Source of the DNA: Amycolatopsis dendrobii
GTDB taxonomy: Bacteria > Actinomycetota > Actinomycetes > Mycobacteriales > Pseudonocardiaceae
Length of the DNA: 64,000 nt
Assembly (NCBI RefSeq): GCF_014145675.1
Contig: NZ_JACGZW010000024.1
Span: 1-64,000, forward strand
Direction of reading: 5' to 3'
Each line of letters starts with the position of its first letter. Within the stretch, counting starts at the first letter, position 1. This document shows, piece after piece, positions 24,947 to 33,606 of this stretch. Under the pieces are notes generated by a model that saw only the letters and a program-made list of their open reading frames with translations, was not told the DNA's origin and did not search any database. A program made the position numbers and the translations under genes.

Positions 24947-25047
24947 CGCGGGCTCCAGGGCCTGGCCGGTCCGGACAGGTTCGCCCGATCCGGCCCGCAG
25001 GATCGGCCCAGTCCCATCAGCCCGACCGGCTCAGACCGGAACCAGGA

Positions 25048-26028
25048 TCAGCCGTGGTACCCGGCCACGATCTTCGTGAACGCGTACTTCGGCTGCGAGA
25101 TTCCGCTGCACTCCCCGCCGCCCGAGCAGTCCCGGTTGGCGGCCCAGAAAGTGAACCGGCCCAGGTGATGGCTGGCCGCGTAGTCGCGGATGGCGGTGAA
25201 GTCCGACACCGACACGACCTCGCCCGCGTTGTCCGTCTTGCCGTTCATCGACGACAGGCCCGCGTGCCGGTACGCCGTGGCGCTGTCCCAGCCGAACGTC
25301 GACTTCAACTGGGCTGCCAGGCCGTCCACCGCGGACTTTGTCTTGCCTGCCATGTCGCCGCCGCTGGAGAAGTCGAACGGCATCACCGACCACACGTCCA
25401 CCGGCGCGCCGATCGCCTTCGCCTGCTTGATCAGCCGCTTGCCCCAGTCGTTCGGGCCGGACGTTTCGGTGCCGATCGTGATCACGACGCGCACGCCGGG
25501 GTTCTTCTGCTTGGTGATCTTGACCGCGTTCAGGATCCGGTCCTGCACCGTCGCGTTCTCGAACTCGTCGGTGTTCTCGATGTCGAGGTCGATCGCCTTC
25601 AGGCCGTACGCGTCGATCACCTTCTGGTACGCCCCCGCCAACGCCGTGGCCGAGGAGCACTTCGCGCCGAGTTTCGTGCCGGACCAGCCGCCGAAGGACG
25701 GGATGACGTCGCCGCCCGCGTCGCGGATGCTCTTGATCAGGGTCTTGTCCGAACCGGTCAGCGCACGGTCGCCGTCCCATTTCGGATTGCACGAGCCGTC
25801 CGACAGCATGAACGCGAGGGTGAACGTCTTGATCCCGGTCGCGGACATCGCCGCCGACGCACTGGTCTGCCCCGCCCACTGGTACAGGTACGGCGAAGCG
25901 AGCACCGGGTCCGGAGCCGCCGCGAGCTGCGGAGCGGACGCGGGCGCGGCCGTGGCCACCCCGGCCGCCGTCGCGAGAGCCGCCCCTGCCGCCGCCGCGA
26001 GCGCGGCCAGCCGACGCACTGATTTCAT
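25048..26028 (-). CDS. secreted GH18 chitinase
   Basis: A 326-residue extracellular family 18 chitinase with a signal peptide (basic MKSVRR, hydrophobic 8-28, cut near ATAAPASA) and no separate chitin-binding module. The catalytic DxDxE sequence is IDLDIE with Asp147, Asp149 and proton donor Glu151. SFGGW at 111-115 is the other conserved barrel strand, and the final TFWAAN strand carries the conserved Trp. ATG at 26028 follows GGGAGGAACACG. A DasR-like site lies ~92 bases upstream, so induction by chitin-derived amino sugar is expected. Confidence 0.93.
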   Translation of the reverse strand: MKSVRRLAALAAAAGAALATAAGVATAAPASAPQLAAAPDPVLASPYLYQWAGQTSASAAMSATGIKTFTLAFMLSDGSCNPKWDGDRALTGSDKTLIKSIRDAGGDVIPSFGGWSGTKLGAKCSSATALAGAYQKVIDAYGLKAIDLDIENTDEFENATVQDRILNAVKITKQKNPGVRVVITIGTETSGPNDWGKRLIKQAKAIGAPVDVWSVMPFDFSSGGDMAGKTKSAVDGLAAQLKSTFGWDSATAYRHAGLSSMNGKTDNAGEVVSVSDFTAIRDYAASHHLGRFTFWAANRDCSGGGECSGISQPKYAFTKIVAGYHG

Positions 26029-26119
26029 CGTGTTCCTCCCACGAGCACCACGGAACACCTCCGGTTTGAGGCGGCGGGATCAACCCGGGAGGAGTGCACC
26101 CGGAAGGGTGCCGTCACAC

Positions 26120-26135
26120 ACTGGACTAGACCAAA
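26120..26135. promoter_or_regulatory. DasR-responsive element (dre) candidate
   Basis: ACTGGACTAGACCAAA matches the known DasR palindrome ACTGGTCTAGACCAGT at 13 of 16 positions, including the central CTAGACCA. It is upstream of the chitinase gene, the classical kind of DasR target; DasR releases DNA in response to glucosamine-6-phosphate. Confidence 0.78.
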
Positions 26136-26188
26136 TCGGCGTGTCAAGAGCCGCAGCCCGAACGGCGCAGAAGGCCGGAAACAACGCT

Positions 26189-26212
26189 CCCGGCCGGTTT
26201 CCCCCGGCCGGG
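26189..26212 (-). terminator. terminator after the MFS gene
   Basis: CCCGGCCGG (26189-26197) pairs perfectly with CCGGCCGGG (26204-26212) around a six-base loop, 12 bases beyond the MFS stop on the minus strand. Confidence 0.7.
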
Positions 26213-26224
26213 TGGGGCCGAAAG

Positions 26225-27529
26225 TCAGGGGCGGCCCGCGCCGAGTCCGTCGGAGAAGTCGTGGTCGCGGGTCTCCGGCAAGGCGAGCACGCACAGGAAG
26301 CTGAGCACCCCGAGCACGACCAGCACCAGGGAAACCGGCACCGTCGAACCGGTCGACGCCCACAGGTCGGTGGAGATCAGCGGCACGATCCCGCCGCCGA
26401 TCACCCCGGCGGCGCTGTACGCGATCGAAGCGCCGGAATACCGGTACCGCACGCGGAACAGCTCCGGCAGGAACGCGCCCATCGGCCCGTACAGCATCGC
26501 GAAACACGCCAGGCCGCCGGCGAACCCGATCGTCAGCAGCACCGGATTGCCGGTTTGCAGCAAGGCGAACAGCGGAAAGGCCCACACCACAACGGAAACC
26601 GCCGCAGCCGCGCTCAGCCGTCGGCGGCCCCATTGGTCGGACTTCATCGCGAACACCAGCGTCGCCACGCCCATCGCGGTGGCCGCGATGAGCAGGCTGA
26701 TCAGCACAGTCGTGCGCGGGATGCCGAGCGTGGTCGTCGCCATCGAAAGACAGAATGTCGTGACGGTATAGAAAAGCGCGTGCGCGAGCACGAACGACAA
26801 CGTCGACAGCACCAAGACCCGCGGTTGCTTTCGCAAGAGTTCGAACAGCGGGACTTTCGCCTGTTCGGCCTTGTCCAAAGCGGCCTGGAAAACCGGCGTC
26901 TCGGCGATTGTGATCCGGATGTAGAACCCGACCGCCAGCAGCGCCGCGGAGAACAGGAACGGCAGCCGCCAGCCCCAGGACAGGAACTCGGCGGGCGGGA
27001 GCGCCGCGTCCAGCACCAGGAACAGCAGGTTGCCCAGCACGAACCCGACGGCCGGGCCGAGTTGCGGGAAAGCCGAGTACAGGCCGCGTTTGCCCGGCGG
27101 CGCGTACTCGGTCGACATCAGCACCGCGCCGCCCCATTCGCCGCCGAGGCCGATGCCCTGCACGAAGCGCAGCACTACCAGCAGGACCGGCGACCAGATG
27201 CCGAGCGTGCCGTAGTCCGGCACCAGCCCGACGGCCACTGTGGACAGTCCCATCACCAGCAAGGACGTGACCAGCATGGACTTGCGGCCGATCCGGTCGC
27301 CCCAGTGTCCGAAAAGTATCGCGCCGACCGGGCGCGCGACGAACCCGACCGCGAAGGCGCCGAGCGAGGCCAGCACCCCGGCGGTCGAGGAAAACGTCGG
27401 GAAGAAGACCTTCCCGAACACCAGCGCCGCCGCGGTCCCGTAAATGTAGAAATCGTAGAACTCGATGGCGGTGCCGATGGAACTGGCAGTAGCGATGCGC
27501 GACACGTCAGCCCGCGCGGGTGCGGTCAT
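26225..27529 (-). CDS. MFS transporter, metabolite:H+ symporter family
   Basis: A 434-residue twelve-helix transporter of the metabolite:H+ symporter type. The N-terminus has IGTAIEFYDFYIYGTAAAL and the loop 2-3 motif GHWGDRIGRKS, as in alpha-ketoglutarate, shikimate and proline/betaine carriers. It is the last gene of a minus-strand group behind two SDR genes (54-base gap), and the group's promoter carries the same palindrome as the acyl-CoA operon. A carboxylic acid entering that pathway is therefore a reasonable substrate guess. Confidence 0.9.
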   Translation of the reverse strand: MTAPARADVSRIATASSIGTAIEFYDFYIYGTAAALVFGKVFFPTFSSTAGVLASLGAFAVGFVARPVGAILFGHWGDRIGRKSMLVTSLLVMGLSTVAVGLVPDYGTLGIWSPVLLVVLRFVQGIGLGGEWGGAVLMSTEYAPPGKRGLYSAFPQLGPAVGFVLGNLLFLVLDAALPPAEFLSWGWRLPFLFSAALLAVGFYIRITIAETPVFQAALDKAEQAKVPLFELLRKQPRVLVLSTLSFVLAHALFYTVTTFCLSMATTTLGIPRTTVLISLLIAATAMGVATLVFAMKSDQWGRRRLSAAAAVSVVVWAFPLFALLQTGNPVLLTIGFAGGLACFAMLYGPMGAFLPELFRVRYRYSGASIAYSAAGVIGGGIVPLISTDLWASTGSTVPVSLVLVVLGVLSFLCVLALPETRDHDFSDGLGAGRP

Positions 27530-27583
27530 TCCGGCTCCCTGTTCTCCCCTGCGGCCCCGTGCCGCCCCGGGGAGAATATCGGG

Positions 27584-28357
27584 TCACGCGTCGCCGGGCA
27601 GTTCCTCCATTTTCCGCTGCAGCTTGTTCATCCCGCCGAGCCAGCGGTCGGTTTCGGTGGCGCGCAAGGCATAGAAGTCCGCGACCTCGGCGTGCGGCAG
27701 CACCAGGAACCGGTTCTCGGCCATCGCGGCGAACAACGCGTCGGCCACCTGCGGCGGGTCGATCGCGCTGGCGCCCATCAGCAGTTTGCCGCGTTCTCCG
27801 GTCTCCTCGAGCATCGCGGTGCGCACGCCCTGCGGGCAGATCGCCTGCACGGCGATGCCGCGGTGGCGATAAGTGGCCGAAAGCCATTCCGCGAACGCCA
27901 GCGCGCCGTGCTTGGTCACCGAATACGGTGCCGAGCCGAGGCTGGTGAGCACGCCCGCCGCGGACACCGTCGCGACGAACCGGCCCTCGCCGCGCTCCAG
28001 CCACGCGGGCAGCAGCAACCGGGCCGCCCGGACGTGCGCCATCACGTTGACGTCCCAGGCCAGCGACCACGCGTCTTCGTCCGCGTGGGCGTCGCCGAAC
28101 GGCGCGACCCCGGCGTTGGCGCAGAAAACGTCGATCTCACCGAGCGTTGCGCGGGCCGCAGTGATCAGGTCGGCCACCCCGGATTCGCTTGCGACGTCAC
28201 CCGCGAACGACGTGCCGCCCACCTCCGCCGCGACCTCGGCCGCACGATCCCCGTCGAGGTCCGCGACCACGATGCGAGCCCCGTCCGCCGCGAACCGCCG
28301 CGCCAGTGCGGCCCCGATCCCGCCACCACCGCCGGTGATGACGACTCCGGCGCTCAC
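27584..28357 (-). CDS. SDR-family oxidoreductase
   Basis: A 257-residue short-chain dehydrogenase. It has the nucleotide loop TGGGGGIG, CANAGVAPFG, and the catalytic triad in TVSAAGVLTSLGSAPYSVTK. The C-terminal half (ICPQGVRTAML...LPHAEVADFYALRATETDRW) matches a subgroup often annotated as carbonyl or steroid dehydrogenase. GTG at 28357 overlaps the upstream SDR stop by 4 bases, so both enzymes are made together and may catalyse successive steps. Confidence 0.9.
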   Translation of the reverse strand: MSAGVVITGGGGGIGAALARRFAADGARIVVADLDGDRAAEVAAEVGGTSFAGDVASESGVADLITAARATLGEIDVFCANAGVAPFGDAHADEDAWSLAWDVNVMAHVRAARLLLPAWLERGEGRFVATVSAAGVLTSLGSAPYSVTKHGALAFAEWLSATYRHRGIAVQAICPQGVRTAMLEETGERGKLLMGASAIDPPQVADALFAAMAENRFLVLPHAEVADFYALRATETDRWLGGMNKLQRKMEELPGDA

Positions 28358-29109
28358 AGACCGCCGCCGAGCGTCACGCCGCCGTCGAGAACGACCGTCT
28401 GCCCGGTCATCCAGCCGGCCTCGCCGGACAGCAGGAACGCCACCGCGCCCGCGATGTCCTCCGGCACGCCGAGCCGCTTCATCGGGTACGCCGCCGCGAC
28501 CTCTTCCTCGCGCCCCTCGTAAAGGGCGGTCGCGAACTGCGTCTTGACCACCGCCGGAGCCACCGCGTTCACCCGGATCTTCGGGCCGAGTTCCGCGCCG
28601 AGTTCCTGGGTGAGCCGGATCAGCGCGGCCTTGCTGACGCCGTACATGCCGATGCCCGGCGAGGTGCGGATGCCCGCGATCGAGGCGACATTGACCACCG
28701 ACCCGCCGTGCTCGCCCATCCACGCGTCCCGCGCGGCGCGGATCCACGACAGCGGCGCGACCACGTTCACCGCGAAGATCTTGCTCGCGGCGGCCGGGTC
28801 GACGTCCAGCGTGGGACCGTAAACCGGGTTGATGCCGGTGTTGTTGACCAGCATGTCGAGACTGCCGAACTTCTCGACCGCGGCGGCGACCGCCTCCTGC
28901 TGATGCGCGGCGTCGTCGGCCTTGCCGGGCACCGCGATCGCGACGTCCGGCCCGCCGAGCAGCTCGACGGCCTCGGCGAGCGGCTCCGGCTTGCGCGCGG
29001 TGATGACCACCTTGGCCCCGCGCTCGACCAGCCCCTGCGCGATGGCCAGCCCGATCCCCCGGCTGGCCCCGGTGACCAGGGCAACGCGATCCTTGAACGA
29101 CTCCACCAC
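28354..29109 (-). CDS. SDR-family 3-oxoacyl reductase-like oxidoreductase
   Basis: A 251-residue classical SDR. It has TGASRGIG for NAD(P), NNTGIN (NNAG variant), Ser in NVASIAGI, Tyr-x3-Lys in MYGVSK, and WMTGQTVVLDGG near the end. It is the first gene of the SDR-SDR-MFS group. The start is GTG; a second GTG follows immediately, so the exact residue 1 is uncertain by one. The palindrome at 29143-29158 lies 33 bases upstream, in the position of a repressor site. Confidence 0.9.
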   Translation of the reverse strand: MVESFKDRVALVTGASRGIGLAIAQGLVERGAKVVITARKPEPLAEAVELLGGPDVAIAVPGKADDAAHQQEAVAAAVEKFGSLDMLVNNTGINPVYGPTLDVDPAAASKIFAVNVVAPLSWIRAARDAWMGEHGGSVVNVASIAGIRTSPGIGMYGVSKAALIRLTQELGAELGPKIRVNAVAPAVVKTQFATALYEGREEEVAAAYPMKRLGVPEDIAGAVAFLLSGEAGWMTGQTVVLDGGVTLGGGL

Positions 29110-29142
29110 ACCGTCTCCTTGTCCGCCGCTGGACAGCCACCG

Positions 29143-29158
29143 CTAAGCGGCCGCTTAG
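29143..29158. promoter_or_regulatory. perfect 16-bp palindromic operator (second copy)
   Basis: CTAAGCGGCCGCTTAG is a perfect palindrome sharing CTAAGCG and CGCTTAG with the site at 18302-18317, and it sits at a similar distance (33 versus 40 bases) from an SDR start codon. It is very likely bound by the same regulator. Confidence 0.75.
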
Positions 29159-29350
29159 TCGCAGGATAACGGCGCTGGTTCCTCGCGCAACCTCGAACCG
29201 CTACGGCGACGGTCACAACACAGCCGGTGACCGCCGTCGCGACCCAGTGCGTTTGCCCGGCTTCGGCAACGGCGGGCCCCGCCGGGAAGTCCGGCCGACG
29301 CGCGGCGCACTGCCCGTCCCCGCAGGACGGCCGGCTGGGCGAGGGCCGGC

Positions 29351-30172
29351 TTACTTGCCGAAGCCGGCGGTGAGACCGGTGACGAGGTAGCGCCGGCCGA
29401 GGATGTACAGCGCGAGGACCGGCAGGGTGGAAAGGACGACCGCGGCGAGGACCGCGGGGATGTTGACCCGGAACTGGCCTTGGAAGGCCCACAGCGCCAT
29501 GGGAAGCACGCGCTGGTCGGCGCTCTGGGTGAGGATGAGCGGGAAGAGGAATCCGTTCCACACGTTGAGGCCGTCGTACACCGCGACGGTGACCATCGCG
29601 GGTTTGACCATGGGCAGCACCAGGCTGACGAGCATCCGCCCGTGCCCGGCGCCGTCCACGCGCATCGATTCGAACAGCTCGTGCGGCACGTCGCGCAGGA
29701 AATTGGCCAGGACGACCACCGAGAGCGGAATCGCGAAGGCGACCGAGGGCAGCACGATCGCGAGCAGGGTGTCGTAGAGGTGCGCGCGCGTGATCAGGTA
29801 ATAGATCGGGATGATCGTCGCCTGCAGCGGGATCGCCAGCCCCAGCAGGAAAATCTTGTACGTGGTCGCGGAGAACCGGGTCCGGCCGCGCACGATGTAG
29901 TAGGCCGCAAGAAGCGCTGCCGCGACGGTGATGACCACGGTGCCTGCCGTGACGATCGCGCTGTTGAGCAGGTAGCGCAGGAAGCCGTTGTCCAGGACCA
30001 GCCGGTAGTTCTCGAAGGTGGGATCGGCGGGCAGCGACAACGGGTTGGCCCCGAAGAACCCGCTCTGGCCGCGCAGGCTGGTCACGACGATGTAGTACAC
30101 GGGCACGAGGACGACGAACAGCCAGGCGAATCCGGCGAGCCCGCCGAGCACGTTGGGCCTGCTCCTGGCCAT
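29351..30172 (-). CDS. carbohydrate ABC permease, MalG type
   Basis: A 273-residue inner-membrane permease with six helices. The EAA loop reads LFESMRVDGAGHGRMLVSLVLPMVKPA, close to the canonical EAA---G---------I-LP motif of CUT1 sugar importers. Third in the binding protein-MalF-MalG order; its ATG overlaps the stop of the MalF-type gene by one base. No ATPase is encoded here, so a shared MsiK-type ATPase is presumably used, as known in other actinomycetes. Confidence 0.93.
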   Translation of the reverse strand: MARSRPNVLGGLAGFAWLFVVLVPVYYIVVTSLRGQSGFFGANPLSLPADPTFENYRLVLDNGFLRYLLNSAIVTAGTVVITVAAALLAAYYIVRGRTRFSATTYKIFLLGLAIPLQATIIPIYYLITRAHLYDTLLAIVLPSVAFAIPLSVVVLANFLRDVPHELFESMRVDGAGHGRMLVSLVLPMVKPAMVTVAVYDGLNVWNGFLFPLILTQSADQRVLPMALWAFQGQFRVNIPAVLAAVVLSTLPVLALYILGRRYLVTGLTAGFGK

Positions 30173-31104
30173 CACACACCGTCCTGCTGGCTGCCGCGGG
30201 AGAAGCGGGCGAACCGGGAGAGGCCCAGCGACAGCGCCAGCCCGGCGACGACGAGCAGCACGGCCAGGGTGCTCGCGCGGCCCATGTCGTTGTTGGAGAA
30301 ACCGTTGAGGTACATGTCCAGCGGCAGGAACCGGGTGGCGTTGCCCGGGCCGCCGCCGGTGAGCACGAAGACCAGGTCGAAATAGGTCAGCGAGCCCACC
30401 AGCATCAGCGTCGAGGAGGTGACGATCGTGTAGCGCAGCTGCGGCAGGGTGATGTGGAAGAACTGCCGGACCGGGCCCGCGCCGTCGATCTGCGCGGCTT
30501 CGTAAAGCTGGGCCGGGATCTGCCGCACGCCCGCTTGGTAGAGCAGCGTGTGGAACGGCATGAACTGCCAGCCGATCACGAAGATCACCACGTACAGAGC
30601 CAGTGTCGGTTCGCCGAGCCAGTCCTGGGAGAGCCAGGCGGCGCCGAACGCGCGGCTCATCCCGAAGTTCGGGTCGAGCAGGGCCTTGAACGCGATCGCG
30701 ATCGCGGCCGAGGACAGCAGCAGCGGAAGGAAATACAGCACGCCCAGCACCGCGCGGTACCGGCCGCGGCCCGCCGTCAGCACGCCGAGCAGAAGCGAGA
30801 CCGGCGTCTGGAACAACCAGCTCGCCGCCATCACCTGCACGCTGAGCCAGAGTGCGTGATAGGTGGCCGGATCGCCGAGCACCGCCGTCCAGTTGGCCAG
30901 CCCGGCCCAGCCGGGGTCGGCGATCCCGTCCCACTTCATCAGGCTGAGCGCCGCCACCCCGCCGAGCGGGAGCAGCGCGAAGATCGAGAAGAACGCCAGC
31001 GCGGGAACGGCCGTCAGCGGATGCGGTCCGGCGCGGCCGGGCGTCGCGGCGGACCGCGGCCGCTTGCCGGACCGCTCTCGCACGAGGGCAGCGGACACTG
31101 TCAC
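30172..31104 (-). CDS. carbohydrate ABC permease, MalF type
   Basis: A 310-residue permease with six helices and the EAA loop LYEAAQIDGAGPVRQFFHITLPQL. It is transcribed after the binding-protein gene (4-base GTGA overlap) and before the MalG-type partner (1-base overlap). It forms the transmembrane channel of the importer with that partner. Confidence 0.93.
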   Translation of the reverse strand: MTVSAALVRERSGKRPRSAATPGRAGPHPLTAVPALAFFSIFALLPLGGVAALSLMKWDGIADPGWAGLANWTAVLGDPATYHALWLSVQVMAASWLFQTPVSLLLGVLTAGRGRYRAVLGVLYFLPLLLSSAAIAIAFKALLDPNFGMSRAFGAAWLSQDWLGEPTLALYVVIFVIGWQFMPFHTLLYQAGVRQIPAQLYEAAQIDGAGPVRQFFHITLPQLRYTIVTSSTLMLVGSLTYFDLVFVLTGGGPGNATRFLPLDMYLNGFSNNDMGRASTLAVLLVVAGLALSLGLSRFARFSRGSQQDGV

Positions 31105-32411
31105 TTCCCGACCGTCGCGTTCATGTTCGCCGAGAACTGCTCGGGCGTGATCTGCTTGAGGAACAGCTGGTCCAGGTTGTTCAGCAGCGCGTCGGCCTGT
31201 CCGGGCGAAAGGGCCTGGTCCCAGGAGAGCTGGAAATTCGGCGCGTTCCGCGCCAGTCCGTACACATAGGACAGATACGCCGGGTCAGGGGCCTTGGCCA
31301 GTTTGGCCTCGATCCCGTTCACCGGCGGCACCGCGCCCCCGGCGAGCAGCGCGTCGACGTAGGTGTCGTTCATGACGCCCTCGCGCAGGTACTTCACCGC
31401 TGCCTGTTTCTGCGCGTCGGAGGCGTGCGCGGACACCGACCAGAAGTTCGCCGGGTTCCCGACGATGTCGGCCGGATCGCCCTTCCCTCCCGGCACGACC
31501 GGGAAGCCGAGCCAGCCGAGTTTGCCCGCGGCGAAACCGGGGTCGGCTTCCTTGATGGTGGGGAACGCCCACGAACCCATCAGGTACATCGCCGCCTTGC
31601 CGGTGTAGAGCAGGGCGAGGTCGGCGTTGCTGTCGGTGCTGATCGAATTGAACCCCTTGGCGAATCCGCCCGCGTCGACGAGCTGCTGGATCTTGCGGTT
31701 CGCGTCCAGGATCGCGGGATCGGACCAGGCGCCCGGCTTGTTCGCGGCGATCGCGGCGAAGACGCCCGGCCCGCCGATCCGGTCGACCAGGTACTCCTCC
31801 CACATCAGCTGCGGCCATTTGCTTTGCCCGCCGAGGGAGAACGGGGCGACCCCGGCCGCGGTGAACTTCGGGACGAGCGCCATCAGCTCGTCCCAGGTCT
31901 TCGGCGGCTGCGCGCCCACCCGGGCGAAGAGATCCTTGTTGTAGAACAGGAAAACCGGCTGCATGCTGTTGTTCGGCACGGCGTAGGTCTTTCCGTCCAG
32001 CACCCCGGTTTTCGCCACCGAGGGCAGGAAGCGGCCGGTCAGCGCGGGATCCTTCCGCACCTCCGGGGTCAGGTCCATGATTTTCCCGGCCGCGACCCAG
32101 GATTTCAGCATCCCGCCGTTGCCCCAGCTGAACACCAGGGTGGGCGCCTGGTCGGCGCCGACGGCCGAGCGGATCTTCTGCTTGTACGCGTCGTTGCCGA
32201 AGAACTGCCCCTCGACGCCGCCGCTGGCGAACGAAGTGCGGAACACCTGCTCGTCGCCGCCGGTCAGCGCCCATGCCGTCGCCTTCCCCCCGGCGGCGGC
32301 CGTGGGCCCGCTCGTGCCGCACGCCGCGGTCAAGGCCAGCAGAGCCGCGAACCCGGTCGCCGCGAGCGTCGTCCGCGTCCCGCGGACCGTCCGGCGAGTA
32401 CCCAGTTTCAT
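31101..32411 (-). CDS. sugar-binding lipoprotein of the ABC importer
   Basis: A 436-residue extracellular solute-binding protein. The lipoprotein signal ends LALTAAC with Cys31 as the lipidated residue. The rest is a CUT1-type family 1 binding protein (YAVPNNSMQPVFLFYNKDLFA, and a GSWAFP segment late in the fold). ATG at 32411. An operator candidate lies 23 bases upstream. Together with the GH3 enzyme divergently encoded, it most likely captures a short plant-type beta-oligosaccharide; the exact sugar is unknown. Confidence 0.92.
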   Translation of the reverse strand: MKLGTRRTVRGTRTTLAATGFAALLALTAACGTSGPTAAAGGKATAWALTGGDEQVFRTSFASGGVEGQFFGNDAYKQKIRSAVGADQAPTLVFSWGNGGMLKSWVAAGKIMDLTPEVRKDPALTGRFLPSVAKTGVLDGKTYAVPNNSMQPVFLFYNKDLFARVGAQPPKTWDELMALVPKFTAAGVAPFSLGGQSKWPQLMWEEYLVDRIGGPGVFAAIAANKPGAWSDPAILDANRKIQQLVDAGGFAKGFNSISTDSNADLALLYTGKAAMYLMGSWAFPTIKEADPGFAAGKLGWLGFPVVPGGKGDPADIVGNPANFWSVSAHASDAQKQAAVKYLREGVMNDTYVDALLAGGAVPPVNGIEAKLAKAPDPAYLSYVYGLARNAPNFQLSWDQALSPGQADALLNNLDQLFLKQITPEQFSANMNATVGK

Positions 32412-32433
32412 GATGCACCTTCCGCTCCGAAGG

Positions 32434-32449
32434 TTCGAAAAGTTTCGAA
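32434..32449. promoter_or_regulatory. LacI-type operator O1
   Basis: TTCGAAAAGTTTCGAA: arms TTCGAAA and TTTCGAA around two central bases, just upstream of the binding-protein gene. The same 7-base arms recur exactly 100 bases away at 32534-32549, in front of the LacI gene. Confidence 0.8.
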
Positions 32450-32533
32450 AACTTCCCGTGGGCTGGCCGAAATCTAGGGTAGTGATTCGGGCCAGTCAAG
32501 TGCTAACTTCCCTTTCACAGCCAGCAATCACGG

Positions 32534-32549
32534 TTCGAAACATTTCGAA
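32534..32549. promoter_or_regulatory. LacI-type operator O2
   Basis: TTCGAAACATTTCGAA lies 13 bases before the LacI-family ATG and abuts its AAAGGAGG ribosome site. With O1 it brackets the divergent promoter region. A regulator bound at both sites could block both transcription units and repress its own gene. Confidence 0.8.
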
Positions 32550-32562
32550 AGGAGGGGGCCCG

Positions 32563-33606
32563 ATGCCGTCCCGCAACGGCGCGAGGCTCGCGGCGGTCGC
32601 CGAAGCCGCCGGCGTCTCGCTGCCGACCGTCTCGAAGGTGCTCAACGGGCGGTCCGACGTGGCCGCGCGCACCCGCGCCAGAGTGGAACAAGCGTTGCGG
32701 GAGGCCGGATACGTGCCGCGCGGCGGGAGCCGGAACGCCCCCGCGACCCGGATCGTCGATGTCGTGTTCGACGATCTCGTCAGCCCGTACGCGCTCGAAG
32801 TGCTGCGCGGGGTGACCGCCGCGGGCGCCGAACTCGGCACCGACGTGGTGGTGAGCCGGATGCCCGAAGCGGCGCCCGGCGGCCCGCTCAGCCCCGAGGA
32901 CCAGTGGACGCACCGGCTCAAGGGCAACGGCCGGGCCGGCCTGATCGTCGTGACCTCCGAACTCTCGCTCGCCCAGGTCGAAAGCTTCGAACGCGCCGGG
33001 CTGCCGCTGGTGGTCATCGACCCGATCAACCTGCCGAGGACCGAGGTCGCCAGCGTCGGCGCGACGAACTGGTCCGGCGGGATCGCTGCCGCGGAGCACC
33101 TGCTGAGCCTCGGGCACCGGCGCATCGCGTTCGCCGGCGGGCCGGTCGGGGCCTCCTGCAGCCAGGCCCGGCTGCACGGCTACCGCGCCGCCCTCGACAA
33201 CGCGGGCGTCGCCTTCGACCCGGAACTGGTGCGCCACGGCGACTTCGGCCATCCGGCCGGGCTGGAGATCGGAAACCGCTTGCTGGCCATGGAAAATCCG
33301 CCGACCGCGGTGTTCGCCGCCAGCGACGCCACCGCGCTCGGCGTGCTGGAAGCCGCCCGGCAGCGGGGATTGCGGGTGCCGCAGGACCTGAGCGTCGTCG
33401 GCTTCGACGACACCATGCTCGCCGGGCTCGCCACCCCGCCGCTGACCGTGATCCGGCAGCCGCTGCACGACATGGGCCGGGTCGCGCTGCGCACCCTGCT
33501 CAAGCTGATTTCCGGGCAGACGCTCGATTCCCACCACGTCGAACTCGCGACCCATCTCGTCGTGCGCGATTCGACCGCCCCCGCAGCCGACCGAGGAGCA
33601 CGATGA
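32563..33606 (+). CDS. LacI-family transcriptional repressor
   Basis: A 347-residue LacI-type repressor. The N-terminal helix-turn-helix and hinge helix (LAAVAEAAGVSLPTVSKVLNG, then RVEQALREAGYVP) precede a periplasmic-binding-like sensor domain containing VVIDPINLP and VVGFDD. ATG at 32563 is preceded by a strong AAAGGAGGGGG. Divergent from the sugar ABC operon and overlapping the GH3 gene by 4 bases, it should respond to the imported oligosaccharide or its product. Confidence 0.95.
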   Translation: MPSRNGARLAAVAEAAGVSLPTVSKVLNGRSDVAARTRARVEQALREAGYVPRGGSRNAPATRIVDVVFDDLVSPYALEVLRGVTAAGAELGTDVVVSRMPEAAPGGPLSPEDQWTHRLKGNGRAGLIVVTSELSLAQVESFERAGLPLVVIDPINLPRTEVASVGATNWSGGIAAAEHLLSLGHRRIAFAGGPVGASCSQARLHGYRAALDNAGVAFDPELVRHGDFGHPAGLEIGNRLLAMENPPTAVFAASDATALGVLEAARQRGLRVPQDLSVVGFDDTMLAGLATPPLTVIRQPLHDMGRVALRTLLKLISGQTLDSHHVELATHLVVRDSTAPAADRGAR

